Shown piece by piece: positions 9,201-16,913 of a DNA stretch of 62,241 nucleotides (its first letter is position 1; the number at the start of each line of letters is the position of its first letter). Below the pieces are notes generated by a model. That model saw only the letters and a list, made by a program, of their open reading frames with translations, searched no databases and was not told where the DNA came from. The stretch comes from RBG-16-66-20 sp964564865 (GTDB taxonomy: Bacteria > Pseudomonadota > Gammaproteobacteria > Burkholderiales > SG8-39): positions 1 to 62,241 of the forward strand of contig CAZMDA010000015.1 in the NCBI GenBank assembly GCA_964564865.1, read 5' to 3'. A program made the position numbers and the translations under genes.

Positions 9201-12200
9201 GCCGCCAATACGTGAGTGACGCTCGCGTAAACCGTATCCGTGCCTTCGTTCGAGAACTCCTGGACTGTGTCGGCCGCGTCGTCGACGATGTACCCGTCGT
9301 TCCCCAGCCCGCCGGACATCGTATCGGCGCCGCCCCCGCCATCCAGAATGTTGGCGGCCGCGTTCCCGACAAGCGTGTTTGCAAGCGAGTTACCCGTCCC
9401 GTCGGCGGGCAGCGAGCCCGTCAAAGTCAAGGCTTCCACGTTCTCCAGGAGCTCATACGTGAACGCGATGAGCACGAGATCCGCGCCTTCGTTGGCGAGT
9501 TCGACGATTGTGTCCAACGGACTGTCCAGTACGTACGTGTCGTTTCCCTGCCCGCCGGCTAGGAGGTCGTCGCCGCCCCGGCCGTCGAGTATGTTGTCGC
9601 CATCATTTCCTATGATGACGTTGGCCACACCATTGCCGGTGCCGTTGATCGACTGCACCCCTGTCAGTGTGAGGTTCTCGACGTTCGAGGAAAGCGTGTA
9701 GGACACACTGGATTCGATGGTGTCGTTGCCTTCGGACGCGTACTCGACGACGACGTCGCCAACGTTGTCAACAATCATCGTATCGTTGCCGGTGCCGCCG
9801 AACAGCGTGTCGGCGCCCCCACCGCCGTTGATCGTGTCGTTACCCGCCAGTCCATAAAGTGTGTTCGCGCCGGAGGTGCCAAGCATCGGGTTGTCGAGGT
9901 TGTTGCCGCTGGCGGAGAGGTCACCGCTTCCGGTCAGAATCAGTTCTTCGACATCCGATGGCGCCGTGTACGAAACGGATGCGATCACGACATCGTGATC
10001 GCCAGGGAAGAACTCGAAGATGAACGTGCTGGTGCTGTCGACGTGGTAGGTGTCGCTGCCTTGGCCGCCGTACAGGATGCTGAGACCCGTACCACCGTAC
10101 AGCGTATCGTTTCCCGAATCTCCATGAAGGTAGTTCCACTGGCCGTCATTGCCGGCCACCAATGTGTCGTTATCCGCGCCGCCTTGAAGCGTGTTCGTTC
10201 CAGGGCCGCCGTCGAGGTAGTCATCGCCGGCGCCTCCGTTCATCTGGTCATCGCCCGCCTCTCCATAGAGCACGTCGTCGCTGTCGTCGTCCAGTTCGAA
10301 CGCAATGTCGTTTCCGTCACCCGCGTACACCGTGTCGCTTCCGATGCCCCCGTGAATCGTGTCGTCGCCGTCGCCTGCGTAAATCTCGTCATCGCCCGCT
10401 CCCCCGGATACTGAATCGTTCCCCGCCCCGGCTTGGATCTCGTCGGATGTGGCGAACCCCTGGATCGCGTCGTCGTAGTCACCGCCGATCAAGTGATGGG
10501 CGGCTAGGATGGCGGTCGTCCAGACCGTACCATCGGAGAACAGTATTTTCTCGTAAGGCCCTGTTGATACGGCATCATTCACTACCGATCTCTCAAGCTG
10601 CAGGTATTGCCCGTTGATTCGCTGACCCGACTGGTCGAGAAGGTGCAGCGCTAGATGATCTCCGTTGCGCGTTACTTGCACGTCGCCCGGCGTGATGTTG
10701 TCGAGCCGAACGGTGTCGATGCCCCCGATGTCGTCGATTCTGTCGGCGCCATCACCCTGTGCATATACGTAAAGATCGTCTCCGATCTGAGAAATGTGGG
10801 AATCCCCGAACATCGAATCGTTACCGAGGCCTCCAATCAGGACGTCGTCGCCGTAGTCTCCGAAAAGCAGATCGTCCCCGGAGCCCCCGATCACCACGTC
10901 GTGACCCCAGCCCCCGTGAAGCGAATCGTCTCCCGATCCTCCGGAGAACAAGTCGTTGCTAATACTCGGGAAGGTATCGGTAATGGTGTCGTTTCCACCA
11001 CCACCGAAGATGACGTCATCGAGTTGCGTCCCGGTAATTATGTTGTTGGATGCGTTGCCTGTGATGAAGTTGCTTCCGTCGAAGTCCGGGTCCGCGGGTT
11101 CATCAAGCTCTTCGTGCCGCACGAGCGCGATCCCCATGCCAGGGAGGCCGCTGATCACATCGCGGGAGCCATCGGGGTAGGTGATGATGTCGGGGTCAGG
11201 CAGCTCCGTTCCGACTGGAGTAGCGATCCGCAGTTCGCCTTGCTCGCCGTAAACAGTTATCGAACCGTCCGCCTCGTCCTGCAGGTAGAAGAGGGAGTAG
11301 TCCTCGTTTGCATACAGCCCCGCGCGATCGAGGTCATCGCCTCCGGTCAGCGGACCATACGAAAGGAACTCGATCTCTCCTGAAAGGTCTTCATCAAGAA
11401 TCTCGTCGCCTACACCGGCGTAGTAAGTGTCATAGCCTGCGCCTCCCTCAAGCACATCAACCGCACCACCCGGTTGCGCATCGTCGTCGCCGAACAGGAT
11501 GTCATCACCTGCACCCCCATACAACGTATCTGCGCCGTCGCCGCCAGCCAGAATGTCGTTCCCATCGCCTCCGACCAAGATATCCAGACCCGATCCAGGG
11601 CCGCCATCAAGCACGTTGGCCTGCGCGTTCCCGTTAATCCAATCACTGCCACTTCCCCCGGTTGCGTTCTCGATTCCCGCGCCGTAAGCGATACCTACGT
11701 TCAGCGCGTCTCGAAGTTGACTTTCTGAGAGTTGGGAAGGGTCAGAGCTAAGAGTTCCTACTGCACTGTACGTACCAGGTTCGAGGTCAATGAATACTGG
11801 CCGCGTCATCGCGCTCGCATTGATTGAATCGAATCCACCTCCATCCCACAGTGTCATGAGCACACTGCCGGGATCGTCGTACTGCTCTGGCGTGATTCCA
11901 TCAAATGGATGAGAGTTGTCCGAGAACGAATAGATGGTGTCCGTGCTGTTGTGGGATGTATTTGCGCCGTACAACCGCTGCACAGTAACAATGTCGTGCA
12001 TCATCGGCGTCACGTTGAATCGCCCGCTATAACCCCCTTGGGTAGAGGTCATCGTAGAATAGAGAACGCTATCTTCATTGACAGGACTGGTAGGCACCGG
12101 CGTGCCAGCCGGCAAAGTTGGAGAAGGAATCGTGTGCTGTAGACCAACGGCATGACCGATCTCATGCAAGAGAAGTGAGAATCCGTATCCTCCCGCTCCG

Positions 12201-12598
12201 AGTGCGCTGGCGGAGTTGGACGCAGGATCGAGCCAAATATCGCCCATGCTCTGCAGCGGATCGTAGATTGGCGCTGGATAGTAGGCTAGTCCCCCGCTAA
12301 CCCCTGTATAGAATCCAAAGGTAACATCGGCACTTGTGCTCGGAGTCCACGAGATGTTCGCCACATCGCTCCACATCTCCCGAGCGGCGTCGAACGAGTT
12401 CGTTACAGAGGGATCTATGGGAATTACGTTCGCGGGATTGTTTTGGCTACTGGAAGTACCAAGATAATATTCCGGCAAGGAATCGACATAGTTGTAGGAG
12501 AGGGCAACGAAAGACTGAACGGGGTTTCCCGCTCCATCTACGACCCACGAATACCCAGACCACAAGTACGATTGATTATAGGATGCTAGGTATCTCAT
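6260..12598 (-). CDS. Giant RTX protein with N-terminal serralysin-type (M10B) metalloprotease domain
   Basis: 2112 residues. The ATG at 12598 follows GAGGAG by 6 bases and overlaps the preceding stop (ATGA). Residues 1 to about 225 form an M10B metzincin: zinc motif HEIGHAVGLQH at 145-155, a Met-turn-like STMTS around M183, and a serralysin-like segment ending QRLYGAN at 207-213. Next come many GGxGxDxxx calcium-binding nonapeptides and about 14 long repeats. The C-terminus has the RTX-associated segment (QIWFLRSSNDL, SIIGTQDQMTVQNWY, LVDAMAAFAPP, APVIAANWQ) typical of type I secretion substrates. There is no N-terminal signal peptide, as expected. It is the last gene of a T1SS operon and probably acts as a secreted or surface protease or adhesin. 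Confidence 0.9.
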   Translation of the reverse strand: MRYLASYNQSYLWSGYSWVVDGAGNPVQSFVALSYNYVDSLPEYYLGTSSSQNNPANVIPIDPSVTNSFDAAREMWSDVANISWTPSTSADVTFGFYTGVSGGLAYYPAPIYDPLQSMGDIWLDPASNSASALGAGGYGFSLLLHEIGHAVGLQHTIPSPTLPAGTPVPTSPVNEDSVLYSTMTSTQGGYSGRFNVTPMMHDIVTVQRLYGANTSHNSTDTIYSFSDNSHPFDGITPEQYDDPGSVLMTLWDGGGFDSINASAMTRPVFIDLEPGTYSAVGTLSSDPSQLSESQLRDALNVGIAYGAGIENATGGSGSDWINGNAQANVLDGGPGSGLDILVGGDGNDILAGGDGADTLYGGAGDDILFGDDDAQPGGAVDVLEGGAGYDTYYAGVGDEILDEDLSGEIEFLSYGPLTGGDDLDRAGLYANEDYSLFYLQDEADGSITVYGEQGELRIATPVGTELPDPDIITYPDGSRDVISGLPGMGIALVRHEELDEPADPDFDGSNFITGNASNNIITGTQLDDVIFGGGGNDTITDTFPSISNDLFSGGSGDDSLHGGWGHDVVIGGSGDDLLFGDYGDDVLIGGLGNDSMFGDSHISQIGDDLYVYAQGDGADRIDDIGGIDTVRLDNITPGDVQVTRNGDHLALHLLDQSGQRINGQYLQLERSVVNDAVSTGPYEKILFSDGTVWTTAILAAHHLIGGDYDDAIQGFATSDEIQAGAGNDSVSGGAGDDEIYAGDGDDTIHGGIGSDTVYAGDGNDIAFELDDDSDDVLYGEAGDDQMNGGAGDDYLDGGPGTNTLQGGADNDTLVAGNDGQWNYLHGDSGNDTLYGGTGLSILYGGQGSDTYHVDSTSTFIFEFFPGDHDVVIASVSYTAPSDVEELILTGSGDLSASGNNLDNPMLGTSGANTLYGLAGNDTINGGGGADTLFGGTGNDTMIVDNVGDVVVEYASEGNDTIESSVSYTLSSNVENLTLTGVQSINGTGNGVANVIIGNDGDNILDGRGGDDLLAGGQGNDTYVLDSPLDTIVELANEGADLVLIAFTYELLENVEALTLTGSLPADGTGNSLANTLVGNAAANILDGGGGADTMSGGLGNDGYIVDDAADTVQEFSNEGTDTVYASVTHVLAANIENLTLTGTATIDGAGNELNNQLLGNSASNVLLGGAGADVLDGGGGLDSMEGGSGDDTYFVDSIGDLIVEAAGNGIDTVISEVDYVLGDNVENLFLIGAADVNGTGNDAGNELTGNTGMNVLSGGLGNDVLDGNGGADILAGGSGDDLYLVSDSLVTVMEAAGEGLDSVHSSVSVALWDNVENLTLVGTGNIDGAGNALDNLLQGNSGSNELAGGAGNDTYILDSSGDLVVELAGEGSDTVISSASYALTANVENLTLTGAQSVNGTGNGGSNVILGNAGDNVLDGQSGDDLLVGGAGNDTYVLDTPLDAVVELAGEGVDLVTTAFSYELPENVESLTLTGSQPVDGTGNALANTLIGNTAANVLDGGGGADAMSGGLGDDEYIVDDTADAILEASDEGSDTVYSSVTYALAANIENLTLTGSANIDGFGNVSDNIITGNSGVNALAGGAGNDLYYVGAGDSVIEGLGEGLDWVYTSVTFTLGANVENVTLLGSTAVNATGNALNNTLVGNAGANTLTGGAGDDTYHVNAGDTVVEGSNQGTDTVVSEASWTLGANFENLTLTGTAALNATGNSLANVLTGNDGANVLTGGTGDDSYFVGAGDTVNEGSNAGNDTVYAPVSWTLGANLERLTLTGTDNVDAVGNTLANVLTGNSGNNRLDGGSGSDTMLGGAGDDVYVVGATGDVVIENTGEGTDTVESSVTYTLGVNLENLLLTGTANRNGTGNALDNLLIGNSGSNTLTGNDGNDYLDGGAGSDTMRGGAGDDTYVVERTTDSVTENASAGTDTVLSTIGYTLGANVENLTLLGSTAINATGNALNNVLTGNAGTNTISGAAGNDTLEGMAGADTLIGGTGNDTYRVGRGHGAETVQENDSTSGNVDVGQFLADIAPDQIWFLRSSNDLVASIIGTQDQMTVQNWYAGSQYHLEQFRTADGATLLDSQVQNLVDAMAAFAPPAPGQTTLPPEYALALAPVIAANWQ
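6690..9990 (-). repeat. About 14 tandem ~82-residue (~245-bp) RTX repeat units
   Basis: Within the RTX gene, units of roughly 81-90 residues recur about 14 times. Each has a core like ANVENLTLTG..NGTGN.L.N.L.GN...N.L.GG.G.D followed by DTY.V and a loop ending just before the next core. The first core lies near 9957 and the last near 6780 (plus-strand coordinates), giving a mean spacing of about 245 bp. The units are related at DNA level too, and a three-unit block is itself duplicated (about 9690-9180 versus 8450-7920). Confidence 0.85.
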
Positions 12599-13182
12599 TT
12601 CTTTCTCCTCAGATTTTCGAGGCGCAGCAGTTCGTCGGCGCGCTCGCACAGTTCTACGGTTGACCATCCAGGCAACTGAACTACATAGGGACATCGTAGA
12701 TCGCGCGTTGGAACATAGGAATCAAGCGTCTGGATAAAACGCGCATACTCACCACTGTTCCGCGACGGAGAGAAGGTCACGGAGTGAGATAACCGCGGAT
12801 GTGCAATCGATATCGTTAGAGAAAGGTAAGCGTCAGGAGGACTTGGAGAGGTTGGAGGAGAGAACGAATTGAATCCGGAATCGATAAATGCATTGACGAG
12901 TTTCTCGACCGATTCAGGATCGATCTTTAGCTGATGAGTACCCTCCACTTTCACCTTTTGCATACCGTCATAGATCACCGACCCGTCTGAAAAGACTCTG
13001 ACGCGGAACGCGGGCGCAAAAAGCTCGCTCCGAAATTTGTTGAAATCAACCACTACTCGAGGGGCGTTTGTGGAAGTCCCCGAGGTTTCCAAAGGCATCA
13101 CAAGAATGAGCCCGAGGGTTGCGATGGACCGTAAGTACGCGATGCCAAGCTGTCGTCTTGAGATCCTTACAGCATTTCTCAT
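12595..13182 (-). CDS. Small exported DUF6438-like protein, coupled to the RTX protease
   Basis: 195 residues from the ATG at 13182, which follows GAGGAGG by 6 bases; a GTG five codons upstream is less well placed. A basic N-terminus precedes a hydrophobic stretch (IATLGLILVMPL), suggesting export or a membrane anchor; there is no lipobox cysteine. The body (FRVRVFSDGSVIYDG, KIDPESVEKLVNAFIDSGF) resembles DUF6438 proteins but lacks the cysteine pair often found there. It sits between hlyD and the RTX gene and its stop overlaps the RTX start, implying related expression. A periplasmic inhibitor or chaperone for the protease is possible by analogy with AprI/Inh beside serralysins (inference). 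Confidence 0.75.
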   Translation of the reverse strand: MRNAVRISRRQLGIAYLRSIATLGLILVMPLETSGTSTNAPRVVVDFNKFRSELFAPAFRVRVFSDGSVIYDGMQKVKVEGTHQLKIDPESVEKLVNAFIDSGFNSFSPPTSPSPPDAYLSLTISIAHPRLSHSVTFSPSRNSGEYARFIQTLDSYVPTRDLRCPYVVQLPGWSTVELCERADELLRLENLRRKK

Positions 13183-13193
13183 TGCATTCCTCC

Positions 13194-14624
13194 TCACCTT
13201 TCCCTCATCCCTTCGTTCACGGTCGTCCTGATTGGATCAAGCAAGAAGTCAATTGCCCGCCGCTTCCCCGTCGCAATCTCCACTCCAACCGCCATTCCTG
13301 GGGTAAGCGTCACATCCCGCTCTTCGACCCTCATCGCCGCGCGATCCAACCTCACACGCGCCTGAAACACGGACCCCTTTTTCTCGTCCGTCACCGCATC
13401 ACCGGACACATAGCTCACCACACCACCCACGGTGCCATAGCGCGTAAACGGAAACGTCTCGACCTTAATCTCGGCCCGTTGCCCGACCTTCACGAATCCA
13501 ACGTCCTTGTTCTCCAGAATCGCCTCGACCTCGGCCTGATACTCGTTCGGGACGATCACCATCAGCGTCTGCGCGGGCGTCACCACGCCGCCCACCGTAT
13601 GCACCGCCAACTGCTGCACGATTCCATCCACGGGTGCTAGCAGGACCTGCTGCCGTTCGCGCGCGCGCGCCTTGACGAGTTCCTGCTCGACAAGCACCGC
13701 GCGCTTGTCGGTCTCCACCTTGGCGCTCACCGCGGCCCGCTCGAATTCGGCGACCAGGCTTTCTCGACGCTTTCTTGATTCCTCCAACCCGGCGGCAAGT
13801 TCCTTGACCTTGGCTTCCAGGTAGGCGAGATCACGCTCCTGCTCGATCCGTGCCTGCTCCCGCTCCAGGTAGCCATGCTCCGAGATGAAGTTCTGGTTCA
13901 TGAGCCGCTTGTAGTCTGCGGCGCGGCGCTGGGCGATTGGGACGGTTTGCGCGAGCTTGGCGGCGAGTTCCCTCGACGAGCCCAGTTCAGCGGCACGCTT
14001 TGCGATCTCCGCGTCGAGTGCCGCGAGCCGGGCGCGGTGCTCCTGGTATTGGCTGCTCATGGCCCTGACTTCGGCTTCGACGAACGCAGTGGGGAATGCG
14101 TCCGGCAGATTCTTGCCGGGATCCTCGAGCTGAGGCGCTCCTACGCCATCGGATACCCGCGCCAATGCGTCATGGCGCGCGGCTTCAAGACGAAGGGCCA
14201 CAAGCGCTTGTCGGATCCTGGCGGCTTCCGCTGCGGTCGCCATTGCAGCGGCTTCAAGCTCGATCAGGACCTCACCCGCCCTGACCGACTGTCCGTCGGC
14301 CACTGCGATGCGCTTGATCACGCCGGTTTCCGCGGGCTGGATCACCTTGGTCTTTCCCGCGGCTACGATCTTGCCGGGCGCGACCGCGACGACGTCAACC
14401 CTGCCGACCACGGACCATGCGATCGCGAGAACGAGAGCCGCGACGATCGTCCACGCGATAGCCCGGGGAAGCGCGGGGGCGGGAGTTTCGAGGATCTCCA
14501 ACGCGGCAGGCAGGAACTGGCGCTCGAGCGGCGTTCGATCGGAAGGCGCGAGCTCGCGCCGCCTTGCCCATGCAGCCCTGAATGCCTGGGCGTACCGCGA
14601 AGCAAGGTCAGCCATGGCGTTCAT
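13194..14624 (-). CDS. HlyD-family type I secretion periplasmic adaptor
   Basis: 476-residue membrane fusion protein joining the inner-membrane ABC exporter to an outer-membrane TolC-type channel. A cytoplasmic N-terminus is followed by one transmembrane helix (about residues 55-72). A split lipoyl domain follows (VIQPAETGVIKRIAV, ADGQSVRAGEVLIEL), then a long coiled-coil hairpin and a beta-barrel end (VLLAPVDGIVQQLAVHTVGG). It begins 6 bases after the ABC gene stop and precedes the DUF6438-like gene by 11 bases. No TolC gene is seen in the operon, so the outer-membrane channel must be encoded elsewhere. Confidence 0.92.
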   Translation of the reverse strand: MNAMADLASRYAQAFRAAWARRRELAPSDRTPLERQFLPAALEILETPAPALPRAIAWTIVAALVLAIAWSVVGRVDVVAVAPGKIVAAGKTKVIQPAETGVIKRIAVADGQSVRAGEVLIELEAAAMATAAEAARIRQALVALRLEAARHDALARVSDGVGAPQLEDPGKNLPDAFPTAFVEAEVRAMSSQYQEHRARLAALDAEIAKRAAELGSSRELAAKLAQTVPIAQRRAADYKRLMNQNFISEHGYLEREQARIEQERDLAYLEAKVKELAAGLEESRKRRESLVAEFERAAVSAKVETDKRAVLVEQELVKARARERQQVLLAPVDGIVQQLAVHTVGGVVTPAQTLMVIVPNEYQAEVEAILENKDVGFVKVGQRAEIKVETFPFTRYGTVGGVVSYVSGDAVTDEKKGSVFQARVRLDRAAMRVEERDVTLTPGMAVGVEIATGKRRAIDFLLDPIRTTVNEGMRER

Positions 14625-14630
14625 CTGTGC

Positions 14631-16835
14631 TCAGCCCGCCTGCATCGCGTAGAGTTTCGCAAACCGACCCTCCGGCCTGCGAAGCAGCTCGTCGGGTGCA
14701 TCCTGCTCCACAACTTCACCGCCTTCGAGGACCAGTATCCGGTCCGCGTCCCGTACCGCCGAGAGCCTGTGCGTGATGACGATCAGGGTCCGGCCTCTGG
14801 CGATGAAGCGCATGTTGTCCTGGACAATGCGCTCCGACTCGTAGTCCAGCGCCGAGGTGGCCTCGTCGAAGATGAGAATGCGGGGATTCGTCAGCAGGGC
14901 GCGCGCGATCGCGATCCGCTGCCGCTGCCCTCCCGAAAGCGTGGCACCCTGCTCGCCAACCTGCGTGTCGTAGCCCTCCGGGAGCGCCTGTATGAAGTCA
15001 TGTGCACCGGCGAGCTTCGCCGCCTGGATCACGGCCTCGATCGGCGCACCTGGATCCGCGAGAGCAATGTTCTCCCGAATTGAGCGGGCGAAGAGACGGC
15101 TCTCCTGGAGGACGACTCCCGTTTGCCGGCGCAACCAGGCCGGTTCCGCAAGCGCGAGGTTGATGCCGTCCACGAGGACCCGGCCGCGCTCGGGCGTGTA
15201 GAGGCGTTGGATAAGCTTGGCGACGGTGCTCTTGCCCGATCCCGAGGGCCCGACAATGCCCAGTACTTCGCCTGGACTGACTCGAAGCGTGATCCCGCGA
15301 AGAATCTCGGGTCCATCAGGCCGGTATCGGAAGTGCACATGATCGAACTCGATGGCCCCCTGGATGGCGGGAAGTTGAACCCGCGAGGTCGTCACAGCAT
15401 TCTCGGGACGAGTGTTCAGGATGTCGCCAAGCCGCTCAACGGAGACACCGGTCTGCTGCAGCTCCTGCCACAACTGCGAGAGCCTCTGGACCGGCTGAGC
15501 GACTCGCCCGGCAAGCATGTTGAAGGCAACGAGCGCCCCGACCGTCATAGCGCCGCCGATGACCTCCAGCGCGCCAAGCCAAAGAATGGCCACGGTCACG
15601 AGCTTCTGAACAAGGTGGACGCCTTCGCCTGCGAAAGCCGCAAGGCGCGCGACGCGGAAGCTGGATGCGACGTACGCAGCGAGTTGCTCGTCCCAGCGAC
15701 GCACCGCCTGGGGTTCAGTCGCGCCCGCCTTCAAGGTCTGGATGCTGGAGACCGCTTCGACCAGGAACGCCTGATTGTCCGCGCCGCGCGCGAACTTCTC
15801 GTCCAATCGCCGTCGGAACGCCGGCATGGCGGTCGCCATGATCAAGGCGTAGCATGGCAAGGACAGCACGACGACCAGGGTGAGAAGCGGGCTGTAGTAC
15901 AGCATCACCAGCAGGAACACGACTGTGAACGCCGCGTCAATCACCGACGTCAGAGCGGGGCCGGTCAGGAACTGCCGGATGTGCTCAAGCTCCCGCACGC
16001 GCGCAACCGAATCGCCGACTCGCCGCGCCTCGAAGTACGCCAATGGCAAGGCGAGAAGGTGCCGAAAAAGACGTGCGCCCAGTTCCACATCGATCCGGCT
16101 CGTCGTATGCGCGAAGACGTACGTGCGCAGTATCGACAACAACGATTCGAACAGCACGGCGCCAAGTAGGCCGATTCCAATGATCGTGAGCGTGGACAGC
16201 CCCTTGTGGACGAGAACCTTATCCACGATCACTTGAAAGAAAAGCGGGGTCAGCAGGGCGAAGATCTGGAGCGCGAGCGACGCCACCAGCGCCTCGCCGA
16301 TCAACTTTCGATACTTGACGATCGCTGGAACGAACCAGGTGAAGTCGAACCGGGCCAGCTCCACGCCGTGCGCGGAGCCCGGCGCCACGAATAGCGCTCG
16401 GCCAGTCAAACGCGGAAGAAGCTCCTCGATCCGCTCGACCAACGGGCGGCCTTGCGCCGGATCGTGAAGAAGTGCTCTGCCGCCTTCCACTCTTGCCAGA
16501 ACCGAGAAGACTGGCTCCGCCCCGCGCAACTCAACAATGCATGGCAGCGGAACCTTGCCTTGGGCAACGCGTTCGAGATCGATCGAAGCGATGCGAGCTT
16601 TCAGGCGCAAGCGCTTCGCCGCGAGGAGAAGCTCGTCGAATCGCGCCGGCCCGGACAAACCCAGTTCGTGACCGAGCTGCGCGGGCTCGGCGGCGCGACC
16701 GTGGAATCGCGCGACGATGGCGAGACAAGCCAGTCCATCATCCTGGAATCGCGCGCTCGCACGAGGCGCTTCCGAGTGCACCTGGATTCGTTCTCCCTTG
16801 CGAGAACCGTACTCCTGTCTGCACTGCCGCGCCAT
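14631..16835 (-). CDS. Type I secretion ABC transporter with C39-like domain (HlyB type)
   Basis: 734 residues. Domains: an N-terminal peptidase C39-like domain (about 28-150), a six-helix ABC membrane domain (about 175-460) and an ATPase domain with Walker A GPSGSGKST, signature LSGGQRQRIAIARALL and Walker B ILIFDEATSALD. The C39-like domain reads DDGLACL where active peptidases have DCGxACL, so the catalytic cysteine is missing. This is the non-cleaving type used for RTX substrates. Start choice: the ATG at 16835 has AAGAAGG directly against it, so a downstream GTG at 16781 is an alternative. First gene of the RTX operon. Confidence 0.92.
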   Translation of the reverse strand: MARQCRQEYGSRKGERIQVHSEAPRASARFQDDGLACLAIVARFHGRAAEPAQLGHELGLSGPARFDELLLAAKRLRLKARIASIDLERVAQGKVPLPCIVELRGAEPVFSVLARVEGGRALLHDPAQGRPLVERIEELLPRLTGRALFVAPGSAHGVELARFDFTWFVPAIVKYRKLIGEALVASLALQIFALLTPLFFQVIVDKVLVHKGLSTLTIIGIGLLGAVLFESLLSILRTYVFAHTTSRIDVELGARLFRHLLALPLAYFEARRVGDSVARVRELEHIRQFLTGPALTSVIDAAFTVVFLLVMLYYSPLLTLVVVLSLPCYALIMATAMPAFRRRLDEKFARGADNQAFLVEAVSSIQTLKAGATEPQAVRRWDEQLAAYVASSFRVARLAAFAGEGVHLVQKLVTVAILWLGALEVIGGAMTVGALVAFNMLAGRVAQPVQRLSQLWQELQQTGVSVERLGDILNTRPENAVTTSRVQLPAIQGAIEFDHVHFRYRPDGPEILRGITLRVSPGEVLGIVGPSGSGKSTVAKLIQRLYTPERGRVLVDGINLALAEPAWLRRQTGVVLQESRLFARSIRENIALADPGAPIEAVIQAAKLAGAHDFIQALPEGYDTQVGEQGATLSGGQRQRIAIARALLTNPRILIFDEATSALDYESERIVQDNMRFIARGRTLIVITHRLSAVRDADRILVLEGGEVVEQDAPDELLRRPEGRFAKLYAMQAG

Positions 16836-16913
16836 CCTTCTTGATTTGAGATAGATCGAGCCGACAACCTTATCGTTCCACTTCTTCGCAAACAGCGGGA
16901 TTGGGATGCCTGC

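Noticed and set aside
6690..9990. Periodic repeats that could be mistaken for a CRISPR array
   Set aside because: Period is about 245 bp, repeats are coding and degenerate, there are no short identical repeats with unique spacers and no cas genes.
16836..16913. Promoter for the RTX secretion operon in the spacer before comM
   Set aside because: The 78-bp spacer is A/T-richer, but no -35/-10 pair with acceptable spacing could be supported on the minus strand.
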